Shown piece by piece: positions 34,542 to 43,766 of a stretch of DNA of 64,000 bases. Position 1 is the first letter of the stretch, and each line of letters opens with the position of its first letter. The notes below the pieces were generated by a model. The model made no database searches. It was given only the letters and a program-made list of their open reading frames with translations, and had not been told where the DNA came from. The stretch covers positions 27,766 through 91,765 of the forward strand of contig JAQULT010000001.1 in NCBI GenBank assembly GCA_028718545.1. Direction: 5' to 3'. The stretch is from Fidelibacterota bacterium. GTDB taxonomy: Bacteria > Fidelibacterota > Fidelibacteria > Fidelibacterales > Fidelibacteraceae. Made by a program: the position numbers and the translations under genes.

Positions 34542-36308
34542 ATGATGCCTGCCAAAGAAAACATCCGTGGACTTAGCGGTATTTCCGCTTCACCGGGTAT
34601 CGCTTTCGGTGAAGCATACATACGCAAACAGGATTCCGATACGAACATTGCCCGTACGATTATCCCCGTCGACAAGATCGAAGACGAGATCAAAAAACTA
34701 AAAAAAGCGCAGGATCTGGTCGCGGAAGAGCTGGAGATACTCCGCAAAAAGGTCGCTGCATATCTGGGTCCCTCCTACAGTGATATTATTTTGGCACAAC
34801 TTACCATCCTCCGGGATGCGGAGATCCTTCGGGAAGTGCGTGCCTATATGAAAGAACACCATGTAAACGCCGCTTTTGCATACCGGCTGATTGTCAATCA
34901 GTATCTGGATATCCTCGAGGAGCAATCTTCGGAATATTTCAAAGAGCGTGTTGCCGACATCCGGGACATCAAGCGCCGCGTTCTGCGTGCGTTAATCACA
35001 AAAAAATCCATGCTGAATACACTGCGGATGGAAAAACCGGTGATCTTTATCGCCAGGGAACTGAGTCCTACCGATATCATGATGCTGGTTTCCGAGAATG
35101 TGCGTGGATTTATCACGGAATTCGGCGGACGTACCTCCCATGTGGCAATTATGGCAAGGACGCTGAAAGTGCCGATGCTGATCGGCGTTGAAGACCTGAA
35201 TACGCAGATTCAAACCGGAGACGAACTGATCCTGGATGCCGGCAGGGAAAAGGTTTGGATCCGTCCGGATGCGGAATTGCGGGAACATTACCAACGTGAA
35301 TTACGCCTGTTGCAGGAGCAGGACCGCCATTTTCGCGAGTTAAGCAATCAAAAGGCTGTCACGCGCGATGCTTACCATCTGCGTTTGTCCGCAAATATCA
35401 GCCTGCCCATCGAAGTCAAAGATGTGCTCAAATACGGCGCAGAAGGCATTGGACTCTACCGCACCGAATATCTGTATATGATGAAACACCAGCTTCCGGA
35501 AGAAGAAGAACTTTTCCGGGAATACCGCCACGTCATGAAATCGGTTTCCGGGCTTCCGGTGATCATGCGTACTCTGGATTTTGGCGGCGATAAAATGTCG
35601 GCGTTGGAAAACCGCGATATTCACTGTGAGGAAAATCCTTTTATGGGTTATCGGGCGATCCGGATCTGCCTGGATAAGCCGCAAGTATTTCATACCCAGC
35701 TTCGGGCAATACTGCGCAGCTCCGTATACGGAAAACTCTCCCTGATGCTCCCGATGATCACACATGTCGAACAGCTTGAAGAAAGCCTGGAGCATATCCG
35801 AAGCGTGAAGGATGCATTGGAAAGGGAAGGTATTCCCTTTGATCCGCAGGTCCCGGTCGGGATGATGATTGAGACGCCTTCGGCGGTGATGAATATCCGG
35901 ACCCTTGCAGAAAAGGTGGATTTTTTCTCCATCGGTACCAATGATCTCACACAATATGTACTCGCCGTTGACCGCGGAAATGAACGGGTAAACAAGATCT
36001 ATGACCACTATGATCCTGCGGTCATCCGTATGATCCGCATTGTAACCGATGCCGCCCGAAAACAGCAGATCCCGGTGTATATCTGCGGTGAAATGGCTTC
36101 CGAACCGGCGGCTGTGCTGCTCTTCCTTGCTCTGGGTGTGGACGGTATCAGTGTGGCGACACGCTATATCGGCGCAATCCGGGAATTTGTCATGCAGTGC
36201 GACCGGAGCGAGCTGCTTAAGATCCTGGATCCCCTTCTGGCAATGAATACGCGACGGGAGATCACGGAATACCTGGATTCACAGGTTAAAAAGATCCTTC
36301 AGCAATAA
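34542..36308 (+). CDS. ptsI: Phosphoenolpyruvate-protein phosphotransferase (enzyme I)
   Basis: 588 residues. Enzyme I takes phosphate from PEP and passes it to HPr. It has the N-terminal HPr-binding domain (GISASPGIAFGEAY), the active His in GGRTSHVAIMAR, and the PEP-binding TIM barrel with GLYRTEYLYM, LPMITHVEQLEE, and FFSIGTNDLTQY. Length is normal. The start may be 34542 or the adjacent 34545. There is no visible terminator before the convergent PAP2 gene. Confidence 0.96.
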   Translation: MMPAKENIRGLSGISASPGIAFGEAYIRKQDSDTNIARTIIPVDKIEDEIKKLKKAQDLVAEELEILRKKVAAYLGPSYSDIILAQLTILRDAEILREVRAYMKEHHVNAAFAYRLIVNQYLDILEEQSSEYFKERVADIRDIKRRVLRALITKKSMLNTLRMEKPVIFIARELSPTDIMMLVSENVRGFITEFGGRTSHVAIMARTLKVPMLIGVEDLNTQIQTGDELILDAGREKVWIRPDAELREHYQRELRLLQEQDRHFRELSNQKAVTRDAYHLRLSANISLPIEVKDVLKYGAEGIGLYRTEYLYMMKHQLPEEEELFREYRHVMKSVSGLPVIMRTLDFGGDKMSALENRDIHCEENPFMGYRAIRICLDKPQVFHTQLRAILRSSVYGKLSLMLPMITHVEQLEESLEHIRSVKDALEREGIPFDPQVPVGMMIETPSAVMNIRTLAEKVDFFSIGTNDLTQYVLAVDRGNERVNKIYDHYDPAVIRMIRIVTDAARKQQIPVYICGEMASEPAAVLLFLALGVDGISVATRYIGAIREFVMQCDRSELLKILDPLLAMNTRREITEYLDSQVKKILQQ

Positions 36309-36408
36309 ATGAAATGATTTAAAAAACCTCGTATATGCGCCGGCATCTTCCTTGTTGTTGTTTTGATTATTGTAGCGTAAATAAAACAACGTTTGATCGC
36401 GTTATTGT

Positions 36409-36942
36409 TCAGCCGGTCACATGTCCGATCAGATAGATGGCTGCAAAGGCACAGCCGGTACCGAAAGCAGCGCCGCCCAGAATATCACTGGGGTAATGGA
36501 CCCCGAGATAGATACGGGAAATACCCACCAGCAGGGCAAAGAGATAAAGGAAAGGCATGATAAAAGGGAGAAAGTGCCCGATGACCAGCGCCATCATGAA
36601 AGCTGCAGAGGTATGTCCGGAAGGAAAACTGAATTCGTCGATCGGCAAGACCATATTATCTATATCGTCATGTGCATTGAAGGGACGGATTCTGCGAATA
36701 CTATGTTTCAATAAATGATAAAGCGGCATTTCAATTGTAAAAGCGGCCAAAAAAACATAAAAGGCCGGCCGGAAAGCTTCCGTTCGCGAAAAGTACATGT
36801 AAACCAGGAATAAAAAATAGAAATATCCGTCAGCCAGAAACGAAACGATCCGGAAAAAGACCGGAAGAAAGCTGTCCCGGCGAAAATTGAAAATTACCCG
36901 GAAAAGCTGAAGGTCATATTGTGATACATAAGCTTTGATCAT
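36409..36942 (-). CDS. PAP2-family membrane phosphatase
   Basis: 177 residues. The three acid-phosphatase motifs are present: KHSIRRIRP, PSGH and SRIYLGVHYPSD. The protein has several transmembrane helices. Relatives dephosphorylate undecaprenyl diphosphate, phosphatidate or phosphatidylglycerophosphate. The start chosen (36942) overlaps the pcm stop as ATGA, which signals translational coupling; the frame is open further upstream to 36993. Confidence 0.9.
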   Translation of the reverse strand: MIKAYVSQYDLQLFRVIFNFRRDSFLPVFFRIVSFLADGYFYFLFLVYMYFSRTEAFRPAFYVFLAAFTIEMPLYHLLKHSIRRIRPFNAHDDIDNMVLPIDEFSFPSGHTSAAFMMALVIGHFLPFIMPFLYLFALLVGISRIYLGVHYPSDILGGAAFGTGCAFAAIYLIGHVTG

Positions 36943-37592
36943 ATTTGTCTCAAGGGAACGAAACGGACATCCGTAATGACCTTTCCTTTCCATTCTCCTA
37001 TAATTTGTTCGTATAATACTAACAATTGATCGAATTTACCAACAGGTAAAATCAGTTTTCCCGTGGGTTTCAGCTGAGTCAGGAGCTCTTCCGGCAATGC
37101 TTCGGGTGCAGCGGAAAGCAAAATGGCATCGTAGGGCGCGGCAGCGGGATAGCCCTTGTAGCCGTCCCCACAAATTACACTGACATTATCGATCTGCAGT
37201 TCTTTGAGAATGTTCTTGCTGCGCTGAACGAGTTCTTTTTCCAGTTCGATACCGTAGACACGTTTTGTCAGGAGCGATAAAAGCGCTAGGACATACCCGC
37301 AGCCCGATCCGATCTCGAGAACCTTTGCATTCGCGTTCAGTTGCAGATGCTCCAGCATCAGGGCAATGACGTAGGGTTGAGAAATGGTCTGTCCGCGCCC
37401 GATAGGCAGAGCCTGGTCGCGGTAGGCTTTTTCCAGTTCGGTTTCGGGGACGAAAGAATGGCGCGGGACCGTTAAAAATGCGTTCAGAATACGACGGTCG
37501 CGGATGCCGTAGCTCCGTAACAAGCTGACCATTTTTTCACGTTTCGAATATTTGCCGAAAGCGGCATAACGGGATGTATTGATAGGTTTCAT
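36939..37592 (-). CDS. pcm: Protein-L-isoaspartate O-methyltransferase
   Basis: 217 residues from ATG 37592, the standard length; the frame extends upstream to 37682 but would overlap the ABC gene. The enzyme repairs isoaspartyl damage using SAM. Diagnostic segments are VPRHSFVPE, GRGQTISQPYVIALM and the SAM motif VLEIGSGCGYVLALL. It lies in the minus-strand group ABC ATPase-pcm-PAP2, with 31 bp to the ABC stop and a 4-bp overlap with PAP2. Confidence 0.93.
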   Translation of the reverse strand: MKPINTSRYAAFGKYSKREKMVSLLRSYGIRDRRILNAFLTVPRHSFVPETELEKAYRDQALPIGRGQTISQPYVIALMLEHLQLNANAKVLEIGSGCGYVLALLSLLTKRVYGIELEKELVQRSKNILKELQIDNVSVICGDGYKGYPAAAPYDAILLSAAPEALPEELLTQLKPTGKLILPVGKFDQLLVLYEQIIGEWKGKVITDVRFVPLRQI

Positions 37593-37623
37593 GCAAAAAA
37601 AATAGGGAGGAGCCTTTGTCTTT

Positions 37624-38346
37624 TTAAGATTTGTTATTTTGCGGTTTACGGGCAGGGCTTTTCTTCTGATAGGTTTTTTCAACCCGTATGATATGTCCCT
37701 TATGCATAACCAGCGTGATGTCGATTACGCGGTAACGCAGCAGAGACTGTGCCTGAGCCAAAACCAGGGTGCGGTTATCCTGCTTGACGCTTTTCTTAAG
37801 ATCAGCAAGGAATTTCCTGACAAAATGTTCGTCCATGGATTCAAAAGCGGGATCGTCAATAATGACAAGCCGGCTGTCCCGTAAAAAGACGGTCAGGAGT
37901 TCGATCTTTTTTCGGGTTACAGATGAAAGATCTTTCATCTTAACATTGGCAATCTCCTGCAAGCCATAGCTTTCAAGGAGTCCCATAACGCTGCGGTATG
38001 CCGTTGCGGAAGATAATTGTTTTGTGCGGATGGCCGCATTTAAGGTGGCCACCGGAGTTTGCTTGTAAATACGTGTATCCTGACGGATATAGATTGTCGC
38101 ATTTTTTACAAATTTTCCGGAGTATTGTTTTTTACTGCCGGACTTCCCTTCAAAATAAATATTTCCTTCGTCAATTTTCCGTTCGTGTGCGAAAATATCA
38201 AGCAAGGTGCTTTTGCCGGAACCGTTGGGACCCTGAATCTGGTAGACGATCCCGGGAAACAGGGTTGCCGTAAAAATTTCGAGATTCCGGCCGGCCTTTT
38301 TGATCTTGACATTTTCGAGTTGCATTAGTGGAGTTTGTTCACTCAT
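37624..38346 (-). CDS. Stand-alone ABC-type ATPase with degenerate catalytic motifs
   Basis: 240 residues from ATG 38346 (GAAAGG nine bases upstream; the frame is open to 38508). Walker A is intact (GPNGSGKST). The signature reads LSSVTRKK rather than LSGGQ, Walker B ends IIDDPAF with Asp where the catalytic Glu normally follows, and the H-loop region (TLVLAQAQS) has no His. It resembles short CcmA-like domains but may bind ATP while hydrolysing it poorly. No membrane partner gene is adjacent. It is divergent from feoA across a Fur-type operator. Confidence 0.8.
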   Translation of the reverse strand: MSEQTPLMQLENVKIKKAGRNLEIFTATLFPGIVYQIQGPNGSGKSTLLDIFAHERKIDEGNIYFEGKSGSKKQYSGKFVKNATIYIRQDTRIYKQTPVATLNAAIRTKQLSSATAYRSVMGLLESYGLQEIANVKMKDLSSVTRKKIELLTVFLRDSRLVIIDDPAFESMDEHFVRKFLADLKKSVKQDNRTLVLAQAQSLLRYRVIDITLVMHKGHIIRVEKTYQKKSPARKPQNNKS

Positions 38347-38483
38347 TTCATTTAACCTTTCGACGTTTGCTCCTCCCCGTTTTTCAAAAAGCAACGAAAC
38401 ATACGCATATTTTACGTAAATCAAAAAAGTTTTTTCTGAATGTCCGTTCCGGAAAACGCGGGAATGATACGCAGCGGAAACCA

Positions 38484-38516
38484 AAGAATAATTGAGAATG
38501 AATCTCAATTATTCTT
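38484..38516. promoter_or_regulatory. Fur/DtxR-type operator: 14-bp perfect inverted repeat
   Basis: AAGAATAATTGAGA (38484-38497) is repeated inverted at 38503-38516 around ATGAA. The centre resembles the Fur-box type TTGAGAATGATTCTCAA. It lies between the ABC ATPase and feoA, and a fur-like gene closes the feo operon. Confidence 0.75.
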
Positions 38517-38543
38517 GTGCACGGTCAAAAAATATTGTAAAAT
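38515..38543 (+). promoter_or_regulatory. Candidate feoA promoter
   Basis: TTGTGC (38515-38520) and TAAAAT (38538-38543) lie 17 bp apart, with the -35 touching the operator. The expected start falls at about 38550, on the feoA ATG, implying a leaderless or nearly leaderless mRNA; no ribosome binding site precedes that ATG. Confidence 0.45.
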
Positions 38544-38548
38544 AACAC

Positions 38549-38875
38549 ATGATGATGCAGAATTCCCAAATATCGCCAATCCCGCTCAATGAGGGCGAAG
38601 TAGGGCGTTGCTACCGTGTCATGAACGTTAATGCCACCGGTGTGATCCGTCAGCGCATGCTGGATATGGGACTTGTGCCGGGAGTCTGTCTGACCGTCAT
38701 GCGCTTTGCGCCGCTCGGCGATCCGATCGAGATCCGTATAAACCGCTTCTTCATGAGTCTGCGCAGGGAAGAAGCCCGTTTTGTTTTGGTATTACCTGTC
38801 GGTAGCTGCCCGCGTCCGCGTCATGGGCGATTCCGCCGGTTTTTTCATGGGGGATCCTTCGGTGGCCGGCGATAA
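38549..38875 (+). CDS. feoA: Ferrous iron transport protein A
   Basis: A 108-residue SH3-like FeoA domain, shown by LNEGEVGRCYRV, RQRMLDMGLVPG and GDPIEIRINRFFMSLRREEA. The domain proper ends near residue 83; the last 25 residues are Arg/Gly/Phe-rich and coincide with the overlap into feoB, so they may be an extension of no function. Two further ATGs (38552, 38555) are possible starts. FeoA assists the Fe(II) permease FeoB. Confidence 0.92.
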   Translation: MMMQNSQISPIPLNEGEVGRCYRVMNVNATGVIRQRMLDMGLVPGVCLTVMRFAPLGDPIEIRINRFFMSLRREEARFVLVLPVGSCPRPRHGRFRRFFHGGSFGGRR

Positions 38876-40973
38876 AGAAATCTTCATTGCGCTTGCCGGA
38901 AATCCCAATTCCGGAAAGACCTCTATTTTCAATATTCTTGCGGGAGCGAATCAGAAGGTCGGTAATTTCAGCGGGGTTACCGTAGAAAAGATCGAAGGGA
39001 CCTTCAAGCACCGCGGTTATACGGTCAGGCTTGTTGACCTTCCCGGTACCTACAGCCTTTCGCCCTACAGCCCCGAAGAGAAGGTTGCCAGAGATTTTAT
39101 CCTTTTTCAGAAGCCGGATATGGTGGTAAACATCGTGGATGCCACCAATCTTGAACGGAATCTGGTGCTTACCACGCAATTGATGGATCTGGAAGTTGAA
39201 CTTCTGATCGTATTCAACATGATTGATGAGGTTGAAAAACAAGGTACCCGGGTCGATTACACACAATTCGAGAAACTTTTTGGCGCGCATGTAATCCCGG
39301 TTTCGGCGATGACCCGTTTCGGTATCAGCGAATTGCTCGACCACATCGTGGATATAAAATCCGGCAACATTGAGACGCTGAAATATAAACATCAGTACAG
39401 CGATAAGATTGAAGATGAAATCCGGGCGTTGAGTGAGATCATTCGAGACCGGGTTGTATGGAAACATTTGCCGACGCGCTGGCTGGCGATCAAACTGATC
39501 GAGCACGATCCGGATATTATTTCCATGTTCAGACCATTTCCCTGCTGGGCTTCGGTAGAAAACGTTCTTGAATCGCTTCGTGAAAAAATACGGCGTTTCG
39601 AGAACAAGGAACCGGATGTATTCCTGGCGGAAGAACGGATGGCCTTTATCCGCGGTGCCATCCGCGAGACGGTCAAAAACGAGGAAGAAGAGCGGGAGAC
39701 TCCCACAGAAAAGATCGATAACATCCTTTTACACCGGTTTTGGGGACTGCCGATCTTTTTGCTGATCATGTATGCGATTTTTCAGTTCACATTCCGGCTG
39801 GGAGAATACCCCATGCAGTGGATTGACCGCTTTTTCCAGTTCGCGACCCGCTCCCTGGATGTTTTGATCCCCGCATCCATGCTGAAATCCATTTTTCTTG
39901 ACGGGATCATTGCCGGAGTAGGGGGCGTCCTGGTTTTTCTGCCCAATATACTGATACTGTTCTTATGCATTTCCCTGCTGGAGGCAACGGGCTACATGGC
40001 CCGGGTTGCCTTTGTGATGGACAAATTGATGCACCGCCTCGGTTTGCACGGGAAATCCTTTATTCCGATGATCACCGGTTTCGGCTGTACCGTGCCCGCA
40101 CTGATGGCGGCGCGTACACTGCGCAATCGCGGTGACCGCATCACCACGATGATGGTCGTACCCTTCTTTAGCTGCGGTGCAAAACTGCCCTTGTATACGG
40201 TTGTAATTTCCGCTTTTTTTGCTCCTTCCATGGCGGGAAATGTACTGTTCGGGATCTATCTTTTCGGTGTTATTATCGGTCTGATCAGTGCAAGACTGCT
40301 GAAATCTACGGCTTTTAAAGACGAATCCGAGCCCTTTGTTATGGAATTGCCGCCATACCGGAAACCCTCGGCCCGCAGTATGCTCAGTCAGACCTGGGTC
40401 CGTGCCTATCTGTATCTGAAAAAGGCGGGGACGGTTATTTTGCTGGCCAGTGTCATCATCTGGTTCGCAGGCAGTTATCCGAAAAATGCGGAAGTACATA
40501 AACGCCATGAAACTCTGCGCCAAAGTCCGGGAGCCGATATCGCCCTTTTGCAGCGTCAGGAGAAAGCCGAACAGCTTCCTCACAGCGTTGCGGGAAAGAT
40601 CGGGAAATTCTTCGAGCCGATCTCCCGGCCCCTGGGATTTGACTGGCGGTTGAATATTGCGCTGATCAACGGTCTGGCGGCAAAAGAGATCGTTGTATCC
40701 ACTATGGGGACCATCTACGCGCTCGGTGATACAGAAAGCGACTCCAGGACGCTTGCGGAATCCCTGCGCAGCGATCCGGCCTATTCTACGGCAACCGGTT
40801 TATCTTTTATGATTTTCGTCCTGCTGTATGTCCCCTGCATTGCTTCCGTCGCCGTATTCTTCCGGGAAAGCAGCTCCAAAAAATGGACTTTTCTTTTTGT
40901 CCTTTATACCCTCAGCGTTGCCTGGATAGCTTCCCTGGCGGTCTATCAACTTAGCTCCCTTCTGGGATTATGA
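38823..40973 (+). CDS. feoB: Ferrous iron permease FeoB
   Basis: About 716 residues. The N-terminal G domain has GNPNSGKTSIFN, the switch region with LPGTYSLSPYSPEE, and VDATNLERNL; a guanine-dissociation-inhibitor-like segment follows. The membrane part includes the two Gate motifs FLPNILILF and GFGCTVPALMA. It imports Fe(II). The reading frame is open from 38781; I chose ATG 38823, but 38847 is also possible. It overlaps feoA by at least 29 bp and lies 15 bp before the Fur-type regulator. Confidence 0.95.
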   Translation: MGDSAGFFMGDPSVAGDKEIFIALAGNPNSGKTSIFNILAGANQKVGNFSGVTVEKIEGTFKHRGYTVRLVDLPGTYSLSPYSPEEKVARDFILFQKPDMVVNIVDATNLERNLVLTTQLMDLEVELLIVFNMIDEVEKQGTRVDYTQFEKLFGAHVIPVSAMTRFGISELLDHIVDIKSGNIETLKYKHQYSDKIEDEIRALSEIIRDRVVWKHLPTRWLAIKLIEHDPDIISMFRPFPCWASVENVLESLREKIRRFENKEPDVFLAEERMAFIRGAIRETVKNEEEERETPTEKIDNILLHRFWGLPIFLLIMYAIFQFTFRLGEYPMQWIDRFFQFATRSLDVLIPASMLKSIFLDGIIAGVGGVLVFLPNILILFLCISLLEATGYMARVAFVMDKLMHRLGLHGKSFIPMITGFGCTVPALMAARTLRNRGDRITTMMVVPFFSCGAKLPLYTVVISAFFAPSMAGNVLFGIYLFGVIIGLISARLLKSTAFKDESEPFVMELPPYRKPSARSMLSQTWVRAYLYLKKAGTVILLASVIIWFAGSYPKNAEVHKRHETLRQSPGADIALLQRQEKAEQLPHSVAGKIGKFFEPISRPLGFDWRLNIALINGLAAKEIVVSTMGTIYALGDTESDSRTLAESLRSDPAYSTATGLSFMIFVLLYVPCIASVAVFFRESSSKKWTFLFVLYTLSVAWIASLAVYQLSSLLGL

Positions 40974-40988
40974 AAAAGGAGTCCTGCA

Positions 40989-41426
40989 ATGTACAGTTCT
41001 CCCGAATACCGCGAATTCCGGGATTATCTGCATGCGAACGGAATGAATGTCACACCCGAACGCATGGAGGTCCTTTCGCTGGTTCTCAAGCAAAAAGGCC
41101 ATTTCCGGATTGAAGATCTGATCCGGAACAGCGCAAGGAGGAAAAAAAGCATTTCCCGTGCGACCATCTACCGTTCGCTCAAGGCAATCGAACAGGCTGG
41201 CCTTATCAAATCCATTCGAAGTATTCATGATGAGAAGATCTTTGAGATCGTCAAAGGCCATCATGATCACATGATCTGCGAACTCTGCGGGGCAATTATT
41301 GAATTTTATGATCTTGACCTGGAGTCCCTGCAGGATAAGATATGCGATTCGCAGGATTTTCTGCCGTCCCGGCATGTGATGAAGATTTTCGGTACCTGTT
41401 CTATTTGTCGAAATAAGAAGGATTGA
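40989..41426 (+). CDS. fur: Fur-family metalloregulator
   Basis: 145 residues. The winged-helix domain (VTPERMEVLSLVL, then ISRATIYRSLKAIEQAGLI) is followed by the dimerisation domain with HHDHMICELCG. Two Cys pairs (97/100 and 137/140) form the structural zinc site. An AAGGAG ribosome binding site lies before the ATG. Its place as third gene of feoAB and the palindromic operator at 38484-38516 suggest iron-dependent autoregulation. A Zur or PerR specificity is not excluded. Confidence 0.9.
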   Translation: MYSSPEYREFRDYLHANGMNVTPERMEVLSLVLKQKGHFRIEDLIRNSARRKKSISRATIYRSLKAIEQAGLIKSIRSIHDEKIFEIVKGHHDHMICELCGAIIEFYDLDLESLQDKICDSQDFLPSRHVMKIFGTCSICRNKKD

Positions 41427-41497
41427 TCCTATTACAGCAATATAAATCGCCTTAGGTCTTAGGACCCGGAATTCAAAAAATATTTTATTCTTATAAA

Positions 41498-43588
41498 TTA
41501 CAGCCGTACAGGCCGGGGTCTGCCCGGACTTTTCAACTGCCGTTTGATCGGATGCTCCCGGCGTTTATCGGTATCCTTACCATTCTCATAAACCGGCATG
41601 CTTTCCAAATTATCATCGGCATCGCTGAAAGCCAGGGAATCCCCGGCAAGAAAGGCCTGATAATTGGCAATATTGGTTTCAATGGCGGCGATACGTCGAC
41701 GGCTTTCGCGTGCAAATGTCGTTTCGGGATAAAGATCCCCGACAAGATGGTAATAATGCAGCGTACTGTCTTTGGTATCCGTTTCCCTGCTCAGTTCCTC
41801 GTCATAGATCCAGGCGATCGTATAGGTAATGAAAGCTGCGCTTTTTGGATCCATTTCCGGGTCATGCAGCATCTTTTTGAATACATGCAAGGCTTCCCGG
41901 AAATCCCCGGAATCCATATACTGTTCTTCAATCTGCAAAACCTTTTGCTGATTTTCGTAATATCGCAGGGAATCGCGAGGAATACGGTTGAGGATTATAT
42001 CGGTAAACTCCGATTCGGGGTACTGTTCCGAAATCTGCAGCCTGATAGAATCCGCGCGGGCTTTATTTCCGAATTCATGTTCCCATACATAGGCCTGGGA
42101 ATACAAAGCCTGGGGAATAACGGGTATAAAAGTGAATTTATCACTGATGGTCCGGTAGATCTGCATAGCCGTATCGGGAAATTCGAGTTCGAACAAAAAC
42201 AAGCCCGCTGCATTCAGGAGCGCATCGGTGTAATTCAGTGCAGAAGACTCGAATTCCTTTTTCCGGATTGCGTAGGCATTCATACTGTTTGCGGCACGGA
42301 TTAGGGAATCGGCCCGTGTACTGTCCGCAAAGAGCGTATCCTGTAAAGTACGTTCTTTTTTTTGGATCTCGATCAACGTGGAATCGCTAAGCAACCGGTA
42401 ATACGCATCCGGGCGATCCAGGAACCGGGGAAAGGCACTTGCATAATTCTTGATATCGGTGCTGATCTTTTTTAACTGGGTAAGGTTCACAATGTATCGA
42501 TTTGCCAGTTCGCCTTCTTCGGCCTGGCGCCGTTTGGTCTGGGCGCGTTTAAAATATTGATCGGAAGAATCCAGATTTGTCTCGGCGTAGATATAATATT
42601 GTCCCAGCCGGTATGCGGCACGTGCCCATGCATTGGATTCCCGGCTGTTGCGGTACAAGTTTTCGGGGTCTTTGACGATGTATTTCAGCTTTTCAATCGC
42701 TTCTTCACGCTGTTCGCGATTCAGCAGAATAAGCGCTTCTTCAAAACGGATGTCACCCCAGTAGTGAGCGATGCGGGCATCCTTCAGGGATTCTTTGATA
42801 TACTCATCCGCTTTATCAAGATCGCCTTGCAGGCGGTGGGCGCGGATGTAGGCAAGCTGGACCCGCGCGCGCTGTTCATCAAAACGGATATTTCGGGCGG
42901 CGCGGTCGGCATATTGCAAAGCCTCCCGGTATTGCCTGTTCTCAATCAGGATCGTGGCTGCCTGAAGGTAATTGTTGCAGCGAACATCTTTTTGCGAAGC
43001 CTGGTCTCCCGCCTGAATAAAAGCCTGCAAGGCTTTTACGGAATCTTTTTCCTGCAGGGCAAGGTTAGCCATCAGGCTGTAGGCATCGCTGAAGTAAGCC
43101 CGGTTCCCGGAATTTTCAAGGAACTGGTTGAGCAGATCATAAGCCAGGGTTTTCCGCCCCATTTCAAAGTAACACTTGGAAATCCAAAGTTTCGCCTCAT
43201 AGTAATAACGGCTGTCCGGATAACGCAATGTAAGTTTTTCCAGCTCTTCCAACGCGCGTTCGTAACGGCCCAGCTGAAACTGACAGACACTGTTGAAAAA
43301 CATGACATCGTCAATAAAAGATGAACGGGGGAATTTTCGCATAACGGTTTCCGCCTGCTGAATCGCACGGTTCAGAGCCGTGCGGGTTTGTACGGAAAGC
43401 CGCGACTTGTCTTCTTCCTGTTCGTAGAGGGTTTGCGCAGACTTAAAATAAGCTTTGGCATTGTAATAGGTATTGAAATAGGCGTTCAGATCATGCCAGC
43501 TACGGGCAATAATATTCTCCCGGGCATGAAGCAGGGGAGTGCTAAACAGCAAAAACAGCAATATCAGGATCTGTGCGTGTTTCTTCAT
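41498..43588 (-). CDS. TPR-repeat protein resembling type IX secretion PorW/SprE
   Basis: 696 residues with a signal peptide ending LLHA. The first mature segment, SWHDLNAYFNTYYNAKAYF, resembles the W/YHN-L-x-A-x-Y-N-x-Y-F-N motif at the start of SprE/PorW proteins. The rest is helical, with many TPR-like units (for example AETVMRKFPRSSFIDDVMFF and LEKLTLRYPDSRYYYEA). PorW/SprE is a periplasmic TPR lipoprotein of the type IX secretion machine, but this one lacks an obvious lipobox. Monocistronic by position. A generic outer-membrane TPR protein is the alternative. Confidence 0.6.
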   Translation of the reverse strand: MKKHAQILILLFLLFSTPLLHARENIIARSWHDLNAYFNTYYNAKAYFKSAQTLYEQEEDKSRLSVQTRTALNRAIQQAETVMRKFPRSSFIDDVMFFNSVCQFQLGRYERALEELEKLTLRYPDSRYYYEAKLWISKCYFEMGRKTLAYDLLNQFLENSGNRAYFSDAYSLMANLALQEKDSVKALQAFIQAGDQASQKDVRCNNYLQAATILIENRQYREALQYADRAARNIRFDEQRARVQLAYIRAHRLQGDLDKADEYIKESLKDARIAHYWGDIRFEEALILLNREQREEAIEKLKYIVKDPENLYRNSRESNAWARAAYRLGQYYIYAETNLDSSDQYFKRAQTKRRQAEEGELANRYIVNLTQLKKISTDIKNYASAFPRFLDRPDAYYRLLSDSTLIEIQKKERTLQDTLFADSTRADSLIRAANSMNAYAIRKKEFESSALNYTDALLNAAGLFLFELEFPDTAMQIYRTISDKFTFIPVIPQALYSQAYVWEHEFGNKARADSIRLQISEQYPESEFTDIILNRIPRDSLRYYENQQKVLQIEEQYMDSGDFREALHVFKKMLHDPEMDPKSAAFITYTIAWIYDEELSRETDTKDSTLHYYHLVGDLYPETTFARESRRRIAAIETNIANYQAFLAGDSLAFSDADDNLESMPVYENGKDTDKRREHPIKRQLKSPGRPRPVRL

Positions 43589-43766
43589 GGCTTATTATCG
43601 TTCCGGTCAATAAAAAAGTTCCGTCATTGCCGATAAAATAAGCAGGATATCCCTGGTAAGAAACAAGAAAAAAAGGAAAAAGGGAAAAGACAGAGAAAGC
43701 GGAGTGTCACAGACCCGGGAAATGCAAATTAAATTTGATCCGGTGTTCCCGCACCTTGAAAGAAGA

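Noticed and set aside
36309-36408. Possible bidirectional terminator between ptsI and the PAP2 gene
   Set aside because: Only weak, mismatched pairing around AACAACG/CGTTATTGTT is visible.
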